The notes under the pieces: generated by a model
Database searches by the model: none
What the model saw: only the letters and a program-made list of their open reading frames with translations
Told to the model about the DNA's origin: nothing
Part shown: one piece after another, positions 5,934 through 12,609 of the stretch
Layout: every line of letters starts with the position of its first letter
Numbering within the stretch: the stretch's first letter is position 1
NCBI GenBank assembly: GCA_043798775.1
Contig: JAZDOL010000002.1
Coordinates: 1 to 18,152 of the forward strand
From: CAZUEG01 sp043798775
Lineage (GTDB): Bacteria; Patescibacteriota; Minisyncoccia; Minisyncoccales; GWA2-46-15
Length of the DNA stretch: 18,152 bases
Reading direction: 5' to 3'
Program-made: the position numbers and the translations under genes

Positions 5934-8657
5934 TTAGTGGCTTATTGACTTAACGACTGACCTAATCTGTTTCTTGGCAACCGGCGCCGGCTTCTTTACC
6001 GGCTTAAAGATAATTGCCTGATTTTCCGCCTCTATTCTCAACTCTTCTCCTTCCTTAACTTCCCCGGCAACAATTTTTAAAGCCAACGGGTCAAGAATCA
6101 TTCTTTGAATCACCCTTTTTAACGGACGAGCCCCCATATTGGGATCATAGCCCTTTTCCGCCAATAACTTCCGCGAGCTGTCGTCAAGAACAATATCGAT
6201 GGCCTTCGCTTTTAATCTTTTAACAACTTTTTCCAGCTCCAGCTCGACAATTTCCTTGATTTCCGGTTTTCCCAAATAATCAAAAATAATAATTTCGTCG
6301 ATGCGGTTTAAAAATTCCGGCCGGAAACTGTCGCGCAAGGCAACCATTACTTTCTCTTTAAGGTTTTCTTTCTGCGCCGATTCTTGAGAATCCTCGAGGA
6401 ACCCCAAGGTGCTCATTTTAGCAATATGCTCGGAGCCAATATTTGATGTCATTATTAATATCGAGTTTTTAAAAGATGCCGTCCGCCCCTTGGCATCGGT
6501 AAGCCGTCCGTCTTCGAGAACCTGCAAGAGGATATTAAAAACCTCGGGATTGGCCTTTTCGATTTCATCAAGCAAAACAACGCTATACGGCCGATGGCGG
6601 ATTTTTTCCGTTAGTTGCCCTCCCTCTTCGTAACCAACATATCCCGGAGGCGAGCCAATAATTTTAGAGACGGTATGTTTTTCCATATACTCCGACATAT
6701 CCATCCTGATCAAGGAGCTTTCGTTGTTAAACAAAAATTCCGCTAACGCCCGGGCAGTTTCTGTTTTCCCCACCCCCGTTGGCCCTAAGAATAAGAATGA
6801 GCCCAGGGGACGGTTTTCCTCGGATATTCCGGCGCGCGACCGACGAATAGCATTAGAAATCGCCAAAATTGCTTCTTTTTGGCCAACAACGCGATGACTA
6901 ATAATGTCTTCCATCTTTTCCAACTTCTTTGCCTCTTCTTCTAATAAGCGCGTTACGGGAATTCCCGTCCACTTAGAAACGACATGGGCAACATCCTCCT
7001 CGCCCACTTCCTCTTTTAATGCTGGATGATTTCTTTGAATTTTAATCAGCTCTTTCTCCGTCTTTTCCAGTTCGACCAATATTTGCGGGATTTTTCCGTA
7101 TTTTATTTCTGCCACTTTCTGCAAATTAGCGTCTCTTTGAAATGCTTCTGATTGAAGAGTTAATTCTTCGTTTTGCTTTTTTAGGTCGCGGATTTTTTGC
7201 ACCAAGTCCTTTTCCGCTTTTCTTTTTAACCCCAGAGTATCGGATTGTTCTTTTAGATTTGCCAATTCACGGTTTAATTCTTTGAGCTTTTTTTGGTTGA
7301 CTGCCGACTTATCGCCTTTTGTCGCTTCTTTCTCGATTTCCAGTTTTTGAATTTTAGCGTTTAAATTACCTAATTCTTCCGGTTCGGATTCAATATCTAA
7401 TCGCAGAGAGCTCATTGCTTCGTCCATTAAATCAACCGCCTTGTCAGGCAAAAACCGATCGGGAATGTAGCGCGCCGCCAATTCGGCAGCAACAACTAAG
7501 GCAGAGTCGGTTATCTTTACCCCGTGATGCAATTCGTATTTGCTTTTTATTCCCCGCAAAATCGCGATCGTGTCTTCGATTGTTGGTTCGGGAACATGGA
7601 TTGGTTGGAAGCGGCGTTCAAACGCCGGATCGCGTTCGATATATTTTTGATATTCTTTTAGGGTGGTAGCGCCAATCGCTTTTAATTCTCCTCTTGCCAA
7701 CGCCGGCTTTAATAGATTAGAAGCGTCAATCGCCCCTTCGGCGGCGCCAGCGCCCACCAAGGTGTGCAACTCGTCAATAAACAAAATATATCGGCCGGCA
7801 GCGCGATTAATTTCCCTTAGTAATGCTTTTATTCGGTCTTCAAATTCGCCGCGAAATTTGGTTCCGGCAACAATTGACCCTAAATCCAAGCTGATTAACT
7901 CTTTGTCTTTTAAGCTGTCGGGAACATCGCCACGAACAATTTTTTGCGCCAAACCCTCAACAATCGCTGTTTTCCCCACTCCCGCCTCGCCGATTAATAC
8001 CGGGTTATTTTTAGTTCTTCGCGATAATACCTGCATCAGCCGGCGGATTTCATCTTCACGGCCGATTACCGGATCAAGTTTTCCTTGGCGCGCCAGATTG
8101 GTAATATTGCGAGCATAGCGCTCGATAACTTGGTATTTTGACTCCGGTTCGGGGTCGGTAATTCTTTGCCCGCCACGAATTTGCGCCAACGATCTTAGAG
8201 CCGTATCGTAATCCATTCTTTTAAACTCAACATTCGACCCCGTAGAATTAGCATCTAAAATTGCCGTTTTGTCTAATAAATCTTTTGCCTTGGAGGATGT
8301 GTCTAAAAGCGCCAGAAATAAATGTTCGACGGATATAAACTCGTCGCCCATCCTGACTGCCTCCTGACGCGCTCGCTCCATCACCTTTGCCAAATCCTGA
8401 GTTAGGTAAAACTGACCAAATGTTGGCGGAACGGCGATAACCGGAAGGCGATCTATTGACTCTTGGGCTTTTTTTACGATTCCAGGAATACCAACCCCCA
8501 TTCTTTGCAATAGAGTGATAACAACGCTTTCTTCTTGCAGCAATAAGCTTAATAGTAAATGCAAAGCGTCAACTTGCTGTTGGTTTTTATCTTGGGCAAG
8601 ACCTTGCGCCTGCATCACCGCCTCTTGGGCTTTGTTGGTAAAATTTGCTCCATTCAT
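5934..8657 (-). CDS. clpB: ATP-dependent disaggregase ClpB
   Basis: Hsp100 chaperone that, with DnaK, threads aggregated proteins through a hexameric pore in the cytoplasm. From ATG 8657 the protein has 907 aa (ClpB is usually ~860). Order: Clp N-domain (~4-145, FTNKAQEAVMQAQ), AAA-1 with Walker A GEAGVGKT (~223-230) and Walker B FIDELH (~293-298), coiled-coil middle domain (~413-533, which separates ClpB from ClpA/C), AAA-2 with Walker A GPTGVGKT (~625-632) and Walker B LLDEIEK (~695-701), and the C-terminal MGARPLKRVI segment. The D1 pore loop reads GTKFRGEFE, Phe where Tyr is usual; the D2 loop SPPGYVGY keeps Tyr. The basic tail (KPVKKPAPVAKKQIRS) is extra. The frame stays open upstream to a TTG at 8738 preceded by AAGGGA, which would add 27 aa with a CxxC. 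I prefer 8657 because it matches the family start and has a promoter just upstream (TTGAAG-N18-TTAAAT). Confidence 0.95.
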   Translation of the reverse strand: MNGANFTNKAQEAVMQAQGLAQDKNQQQVDALHLLLSLLLQEESVVITLLQRMGVGIPGIVKKAQESIDRLPVIAVPPTFGQFYLTQDLAKVMERARQEAVRMGDEFISVEHLFLALLDTSSKAKDLLDKTAILDANSTGSNVEFKRMDYDTALRSLAQIRGGQRITDPEPESKYQVIERYARNITNLARQGKLDPVIGREDEIRRLMQVLSRRTKNNPVLIGEAGVGKTAIVEGLAQKIVRGDVPDSLKDKELISLDLGSIVAGTKFRGEFEDRIKALLREINRAAGRYILFIDELHTLVGAGAAEGAIDASNLLKPALARGELKAIGATTLKEYQKYIERDPAFERRFQPIHVPEPTIEDTIAILRGIKSKYELHHGVKITDSALVVAAELAARYIPDRFLPDKAVDLMDEAMSSLRLDIESEPEELGNLNAKIQKLEIEKEATKGDKSAVNQKKLKELNRELANLKEQSDTLGLKRKAEKDLVQKIRDLKKQNEELTLQSEAFQRDANLQKVAEIKYGKIPQILVELEKTEKELIKIQRNHPALKEEVGEEDVAHVVSKWTGIPVTRLLEEEAKKLEKMEDIISHRVVGQKEAILAISNAIRRSRAGISEENRPLGSFLFLGPTGVGKTETARALAEFLFNNESSLIRMDMSEYMEKHTVSKIIGSPPGYVGYEEGGQLTEKIRHRPYSVVLLDEIEKANPEVFNILLQVLEDGRLTDAKGRTASFKNSILIMTSNIGSEHIAKMSTLGFLEDSQESAQKENLKEKVMVALRDSFRPEFLNRIDEIIIFDYLGKPEIKEIVELELEKVVKRLKAKAIDIVLDDSSRKLLAEKGYDPNMGARPLKRVIQRMILDPLALKIVAGEVKEGEELRIEAENQAIIFKPVKKPAPVAKKQIRSVVKSISH

Positions 8658-8665
8658 AGTTGTTA

Positions 8666-8695
8666 ATTTAAATGTTTCGGATAAATTATCTTCAA
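8666..8695 (-). promoter_or_regulatory. Possible clpB promoter
   Basis: Minus-strand TTGAAG (8690-8695), 18-nt spacer, TTAAAT (8666-8671), then 8 nt to the ATG at 8657. This would make a nearly leaderless clpB message. Both hexamers are imperfect. No CIRCE inverted repeat (TTAGCACTC/GAGTGCTAA) was seen, so heat-shock control by HrcA is not supported. The remaining spacer up to 8899 holds no gene I can support. Confidence 0.35.
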
Positions 8696-8899
8696 GGACA
8701 CGCAATCGACAATGCCGGCAATCAATGTTCACCTTCAACCGTTGCTATCCCTTGTCAGGCTAAGTCGGTTATTATTAAAACAATACCTATCCTTCAGTTT
8801 AACTACGGAGTATCCTTCTTAATAATTTACCATCGTTGATTATTAGGTGTTATAATTCTATCATTTTTCCAATAATTTATGAAGGGGTGTTAATCCTCA

Positions 8900-8926
8900 A
8901 TGTTCCGAGAACAGTTCTCGGGACAT
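8900..8926. repeat. 12-bp hairpin abutting the htrA stop codon
   Basis: ATGTTCCGAGAA, loop CAG, TTCTCGGGACAT: 12 paired positions with one G-T pair on the plus strand (an A-C mismatch on the minus-strand message). It lies directly next to the htrA stop codon (8927-8929), the same placement and the same outer ATGTTC as the hairpin after clpB. No U-run follows. Confidence 0.6.
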
Positions 8927-10264
8927 TTATTCGGGGCGTTCGCCCAGTACCGCCGACAGGGTAATATTTATTTCGCCCCTCAAGATTAAAATCTGAATCG
9001 TATCGCCGGCATTATAATTCAAAAGAACTTTCGATAAAGGATTCTCGGCGGTAATTTTAATACTATTTATTTCTAAAATAACATCTCCTTCCTTAATCCC
9101 CGCTTTATCGGCCGCCGATCCCGCGGTAACTGCCACCTCCCCCTTATCGCCTTTTTTTACCAAAGCCCCTTCGTTTACCGTAAGATTATTATCTTTTTTA
9201 ATTTTTTCGTTAATCGTTACATAGCGTACTCCCAGTAACGGATAGGTGATTTTTCCCGATGCCTTTACGCTTTCGATCGCCCGTTTGGCTTTATTAATAG
9301 GAATGGCAAAGCCAATACTTTCCGCGCCGGAGGCAACGGCGGTATTAATCCCAATAACTTCCCCGCGAAGATTTAATAACGGCCCGCCAGAATTACCAAG
9401 ATTAATGGCGGCATCGGTCTGAACCACATCCTGGATCGTTTCCGAAATTCCTAGGCCGGTAGCGGTTACGGTGCGCCCCAAGCCAGAGATTACGCCAACA
9501 GATACGGTGTTTCTGAATTCTCCCAAGGCATTGCCGATAGCGATTACCGTTTGCCCAATCCTAATTCCATCGGAATCGCCAAGACGGACAACGGAAAAGA
9601 CCGTTCCCTCGGGATCTTGAATTTTTAAGATTGCCAAATCCTGAAACGCGTCTTTAGCAAGCAGTTTTGCCGGATACTTTTTTCCATCATTGGTATATAC
9701 CGTGTATTCGGCGGCGCTATCGGTAACAACATGCTTATTGGTAATTAACATTCCATCGGAAGATATGATAAATCCGGTTCCCCCACCGACTTCTTTTCTT
9801 TCGGTTCCTTTTTGCCGGTATTGCGGCACCTGAAAATCAAAACTGGGAAAACCAAAGTCTGGCATCCCCTCAAAGAGGTTGATATAATATTCTTCAAGAA
9901 TCGGGACATCTTTGGAAATGATAATACTGACAACTGCCGGCGATGTTTCTTCCACGGTATCGATTACCGCTTGTTCTTGAGTGTTTTGGGCAACATATTT
10001 GCCAGTTTCGTTTTTCGAAACGACGGACGAATCGACATCAAGGCGTTCTTTTAACCATTTTTCGGCAATGCCTGGTAATTCGCTCTTTGCTTTTTCGTAG
10101 GAAGCGACAAGTCGCGGATATAAATATAAACCGAATAACACACTGCCAATGACAATCAAATCAATCAACAAGAAGGCAATAATGTAATACCTGTTCTTGC
10201 TTGCCGACTTTTTATCAGTTATCGGCTCGGGGTCCGATTTTTTAGAAAAATCATAAATAGCCAT
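8927..10264 (-). CDS. HtrA/DegP-like serine protease with PDZ domain, membrane-anchored
   Basis: 445 aa. A cytoplasmic tail of ~25 residues is followed by a membrane helix (~26-48) and a linker, so the protease should act outside the cytoplasmic membrane on misfolded or damaged envelope proteins. The S1C trypsin-like domain (~100-330) has the full triad: His178 in LITNKHVV, Asp209 in FQDLAILKI, Ser292 in GNSGGPLL. One PDZ domain covers ~338-440 (GVRYV, AGIKEGDVILEIN), as in HhoA/DegS-type members. It is the active counterpart of the degenerate paralogue at 5011-5751, with clpB between them, suggesting a proteostasis neighbourhood. A moderate promoter precedes it, and a hairpin abuts its stop codon. 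Confidence 0.93.
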   Translation of the reverse strand: MAIYDFSKKSDPEPITDKKSASKNRYYIIAFLLIDLIVIGSVLFGLYLYPRLVASYEKAKSELPGIAEKWLKERLDVDSSVVSKNETGKYVAQNTQEQAVIDTVEETSPAVVSIIISKDVPILEEYYINLFEGMPDFGFPSFDFQVPQYRQKGTERKEVGGGTGFIISSDGMLITNKHVVTDSAAEYTVYTNDGKKYPAKLLAKDAFQDLAILKIQDPEGTVFSVVRLGDSDGIRIGQTVIAIGNALGEFRNTVSVGVISGLGRTVTATGLGISETIQDVVQTDAAINLGNSGGPLLNLRGEVIGINTAVASGAESIGFAIPINKAKRAIESVKASGKITYPLLGVRYVTINEKIKKDNNLTVNEGALVKKGDKGEVAVTAGSAADKAGIKEGDVILEINSIKITAENPLSKVLLNYNAGDTIQILILRGEINITLSAVLGERPE

Positions 10265-10277
10265 ATACTTGTATTGG

Positions 10278-10306
10278 ATTTTATTACTACGGATATTTTA
10301 ACACAA
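10278..10306 (-). promoter_or_regulatory. Possible htrA promoter
   Basis: Minus-strand TTGTGT (10301-10306), 17-nt spacer, TAAAAT (10278-10283), ending 13 nt before the htrA ATG. The -10 matches 5 of 6; the -35 matches about 3 of 6. The leader would be under 10 nt with no Shine-Dalgarno site. Confidence 0.4.
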
Positions 10307-10320
10307 TTCTTTCAGATAAT

Positions 10321-10336
10321 ATCGTCTACAGACGAT
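10321..10336. promoter_or_regulatory. Small palindrome in the divergent promoter region (possible operator)
   Basis: ATCGTC-TACA-GACGAT, perfect 6-bp arms, lying between the minus-strand htrA promoter and the plus-strand promoter at 10368. The position suits an operator or short hairpin; no second copy was seen in this window to support a regulator site. Confidence 0.3.
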
Positions 10337-10367
10337 TATATTCAATAATTTAGCAGCGTCAAATGAT

Positions 10368-10396
10368 TTGACAAATACGATATTTTATGTTATTTA
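10368..10396 (+). promoter_or_regulatory. Promoter of the plus-strand small gene / structured RNA
   Basis: Perfect TTGACA (10368-10373), 17-nt spacer ending in TGT, then TATTTA (10391-10396): a consensus -35 plus an extended -10. The start of transcription would be near 10403, just before the Shine-Dalgarno sequence. Confidence 0.6.
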
Positions 10397-10403
10397 CTGA
10401 TTC

Positions 10404-10409
10404 GGAGGG
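10404..10409 (+). promoter_or_regulatory. Strong Shine-Dalgarno sequence (GGAGGG)
   Basis: GGAGGG lies 4 nt before ATG 10414 and 10 nt before ATG 10420. It is the only strong site of this kind noticed at a gene start in the window and rules out the earlier ATG at 10387, which lies upstream of it. Confidence 0.7.
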
Positions 10410-10413
10410 TAAA

Positions 10414-10605
10414 ATGAAAATGAGAACGACGCCGGGATATCTCCCGGCAACTTCGATCGCCAGCCTGTCGATATACGGGCTGGCAGGATTGTTGATCGGC
10501 GCAGGACACCCCATCGCGGGGGCATTCCTGCTTGTCGCCAACACCATCGCCACGGTGTTGGCCTTCGTTCGTAGGCCCCGCGAGGCCTACCTGCCCAAGA
10601 AGTAA
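10414..10605 (+). CDS. Small two-helix membrane protein (63 aa), GC-rich
   Basis: From ATG 10414 (61 aa if the second ATG at 10420 is used). After a polar start (MKMRTTPGYLP) come two likely membrane helices, ~12-32 (IASLSIYGLAGLLIGAG) and ~34-50 (IAGAFLLVANTIATVLAF), and a basic tail RRPREAYLPKK. I do not recognise a family. It is the only plus-strand gene, convergent with the GH-A glycosidase gene and divergent from htrA. It has a consensus promoter, a strong ribosome binding site and its own terminator. Codons are strikingly GC-rich at third positions (GCC, ATC, CTG, GGC) compared with the A/T-rich neighbours, which suggests transfer or unusually strong selection. The DNA is full of hairpins (see the overlapping ncRNA entry), so it could be mainly a structured RNA with a fortuitous ORF. 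Confidence 0.6.
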   Translation: MKMRTTPGYLPATSIASLSIYGLAGLLIGAGHPIAGAFLLVANTIATVLAFVRRPREAYLPKK

Positions 10606-10623
10606 TTTGGGCAGGTTTGGAAG

Positions 10624-10657
10624 GGCGATCTCGTACGAGACCGCCTTTTTATTTTTT
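10624..10657 (+). terminator. Intrinsic terminator of the plus-strand unit
   Basis: Stem GGCG-A-TCTC / GAGA-C-CGCC with a GTAC loop (10624-10645, one A-C mismatch) followed by TTTTTATTTTTT. The T-run ends at the stop codon of the convergent gene on the other strand; there is no T-run on the minus side, so it works in the plus direction only. Confidence 0.85.
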
Positions 10658-11663
10658 ACGGTTTAATATCAAACAGCAATTTTGCCTCTTCCCATATTTC
10701 CGGATAACCTTTTTCTTTCATAAAATACCACCACTCGCTTCCCCAAAGATAAAATTCCGCCATTCCCGTGCTTCTCGCAAAGCGGATATTGTCGCGGAAA
10801 TACTCCAAATTCATCGTTTTATTCTGCTCTTCCAGTGAAACATCGTATAAAAGCCGAGGACCCCACGGTTCGGCCTGCAATTCACCGCAGATTACCGATT
10901 TATTAAATATGGTTTTAATTAATCCCACCCTAAGGCGATAGTAGAGGGGTGGAAAAATATATTTCGCGTAGGTGTTCCTTTCGCTAATCCATACTCGCCG
11001 ATACATCGTTGAGCCAACAATATCGCCGGTTCTCGCTGCTCTAAACCATAGCGACCACTCGCCGCTATCGGTAATCATCACCGGATTGTATTCATCAAGA
11101 GAATGAACTAAAGCGACTTCCTTTTTCAGAAAATCCTCATCAATCCACGGGCATACGCCAAATTTTAAAAACGGCTCGTTTTCTACTTGCCAGTATTTAA
11201 TTACTGGCGACTCTCGGTAACGAGTAACTATTTGCGTTATTAGTTTTAACACCGCTTCTTGTTGTTCCCCTTTTGACTGATCTCTTGCCCAATCAGGCAA
11301 ATGGCACTCCGGCCAGCGTGATGTTTTTATACCGATAATTGGAGTTATTTTTACATTGGCTTTATTAGCTAATTCAATCTGCCAATCCAAATCGCGAAAA
11401 TCATATTGACCTTCCTTGGGCTCAATGAGATCCCAATGAACAGCGGTTTTGATATTTTTCATTTTAAGGTCATTAATGATCGCCCGATAAACATCTTGCC
11501 AATTAAGCCCCATTTGTCTGGCGTGCTTTTGCGAGAAATTAACTCCCCAGACAATATCTTTCGGGGTTACGGCTACAGACCACGAATAAAGAGAATATAA
11601 TACGAACAAAATACTAAAAATAACGATTGGGGTTGCGAATGCGGCAAGTTTTTTATTTTTCAT
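10656..11663 (-). CDS. Membrane-anchored clan GH-A glycoside hydrolase (cellulase-like TIM barrel)
   Basis: 335 aa with a basic start and a hydrophobic anchor at ~8-30 (LAAFATPIVIFSILFVLYSL), so the catalytic part should face outside. The rest reads as a (beta/alpha)8 barrel: GVNFSQKHARQMGL, the beta-3-like AVHWDLIEPKEGQYDF, acid/base Glu163 in WQVENEP after beta-4, and probable nucleophile Glu261 in VICGELQAEPW after beta-7, with WGSEWWYF near the end. This is the general pattern of clan GH-A (GH5/GH10/GH39-like); the exact family and substrate cannot be read from sequence alone. Its ATG comes one base after the stop codon of the permease gene upstream (TAA-T-ATG), so translation is probably coupled. 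It is the last gene of the ComEC to glycosidase run. Confidence 0.75.
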   Translation of the reverse strand: MKNKKLAAFATPIVIFSILFVLYSLYSWSVAVTPKDIVWGVNFSQKHARQMGLNWQDVYRAIINDLKMKNIKTAVHWDLIEPKEGQYDFRDLDWQIELANKANVKITPIIGIKTSRWPECHLPDWARDQSKGEQQEAVLKLITQIVTRYRESPVIKYWQVENEPFLKFGVCPWIDEDFLKKEVALVHSLDEYNPVMITDSGEWSLWFRAARTGDIVGSTMYRRVWISERNTYAKYIFPPLYYRLRVGLIKTIFNKSVICGELQAEPWGPRLLYDVSLEEQNKTMNLEYFRDNIRFARSTGMAEFYLWGSEWWYFMKEKGYPEIWEEAKLLFDIKP

Positions 11664-11664
11664 A

Positions 11665-12594
11665 TTATAGCGCCAATAGGGCTAATCCCCCAATAATTAA
11701 AGATATCGAGAAAATCTTAACAATTAGCGTTTTTTTATTAATATCCTCTTTCATAATTTGTGGGAAATAGCGCGATAAAAAAATGGTGATAATCAGTATA
11801 AACGCATACTGAACCCCGGCCATCGCGCTAATAATCGCGACGTATTTCATTTCTGAAAAATATACAGCAATATTTTGCATCAAACTGGCAACAACGACTA
11901 ATCCTTGGTTTATTAAAAAGATCATTATTCCTTTGTTTATCTTATTTTCAACACGAAGAGCGCCGAATGGTTTTCTAAAAAACTGAATCACAAAATCGCG
12001 TATTTCTTTGTCAAATATCAGAAATAATGACCCTGTCAAGCTTCCGGCTCTCATTAACGCTATCGCTGATATTAACGATTGCCCCTCATAGGCAACTTTT
12101 GTAATAACAGAAACAATGGCCATCATTAGCGCCGCCAATGTTGGTAAAATAAAAATTGATGACGTGAACTTGTTCTTGCTATAAGTTACTATAATACTGC
12201 CGGCAATTAGAAGAACAAGGGCCATCACCTCTCTTAGGTTCAGGATGTTCTTGTCACCAAATATAATAAAAATAATAATTAAAATAAATATCGGCGTTAG
12301 TCCTCCATAAATCGGCATCACCCTTGATGCTTCGTATCGTTTCAACGCTTCGTAAAAAACAACTAGCGTCGGAATGAATAATATCCCAGCCGTTAAAGAG
12401 GTAGTGATCTGGAATATCGTAAGACCAGAGGTATCAACTAATATTATTAGTGGGAAAACTAGCGTCCCAAGAATACCGACAATGAAAGCATATTTTTTCG
12501 GGGAAGCTACTGTTTTTGTTAATAAAAACTTATCAATAACCGCCGTAACGCCGAAAAGCATATACGATACAATTGTGAGAATTAACCAAATCAT
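11665..12594 (-). CDS. EamA/DMT-superfamily permease
   Basis: 309 aa of nearly continuous hydrophobic helices, about ten, in two similar halves as expected for EamA-type drug/metabolite transporters: first half ~1-140 (MIWLILTIVSYMLFGVTAVIDKFLL, then YEALKRYEASRVMPIYGGLTPIF, the usual EamA signature region), second half ~145-309 ending in IIGGLALLAL. The substrate cannot be told; known relatives move amino acids, nucleotide sugars or small metabolites. Its position between two glycosidases suggests a sugar or aglycone, which is inference. It starts 15 bp after the GH1 gene and ends one base before the GH-A gene, so all three are probably one operon. Confidence 0.85.
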   Translation of the reverse strand: MIWLILTIVSYMLFGVTAVIDKFLLTKTVASPKKYAFIVGILGTLVFPLIILVDTSGLTIFQITTSLTAGILFIPTLVVFYEALKRYEASRVMPIYGGLTPIFILIIIFIIFGDKNILNLREVMALVLLIAGSIIVTYSKNKFTSSIFILPTLAALMMAIVSVITKVAYEGQSLISAIALMRAGSLTGSLFLIFDKEIRDFVIQFFRKPFGALRVENKINKGIMIFLINQGLVVVASLMQNIAVYFSEMKYVAIISAMAGVQYAFILIITIFLSRYFPQIMKEDINKKTLIVKIFSISLIIGGLALLAL

Positions 12595-12609
12595 ATATCC
12601 GACACAAGA

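Larger units (their letters stand above)
10404..10657 (+). ncRNA. Candidate structured RNA: consecutive hairpins in a GC-rich island
   Basis: Perfect or near-perfect stems follow one another on the plus strand: 10431-10437/10442-10448 (loop TATC); 10459-10468/10475-10484 (10 bp, one G-U, loop CGATAT); 10502-10506/10526-10530 enclosing 10509-10512/10518-10521; 10537-10545/10554-10562 (9 bp); 10571-10577/10584-10590 (7 bp); 10589-10598/10607-10616 (10 bp); then the terminator stem. More than half of the bases from 10431 to 10645 can pair locally. This is far more structure than elsewhere in the window and is typical of a non-coding or dual-function RNA. It overlaps the 63-codon ORF, so the two readings compete or coexist. 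No known RNA class was recognised. Confidence 0.4.

Noticed and set aside
7663..8118. 151-codon plus-strand open frame opposite clpB
   Set aside because: Antisense to conserved AAA-1 sequence of ClpB; Pro/Ser-rich translation typical of a shadow frame.
10387..10413. ATG at 10387 as start of the small plus-strand gene
   Set aside because: It precedes the GGAGGG site and overlaps the promoter -10 region; starts at 10414 or 10420 fit better.
10431..10645. tRNA or another known small RNA in the hairpin island
   Set aside because: The linear series of stems does not form a cloverleaf, and no tmRNA, SRP or RNase P core motifs were recognised.
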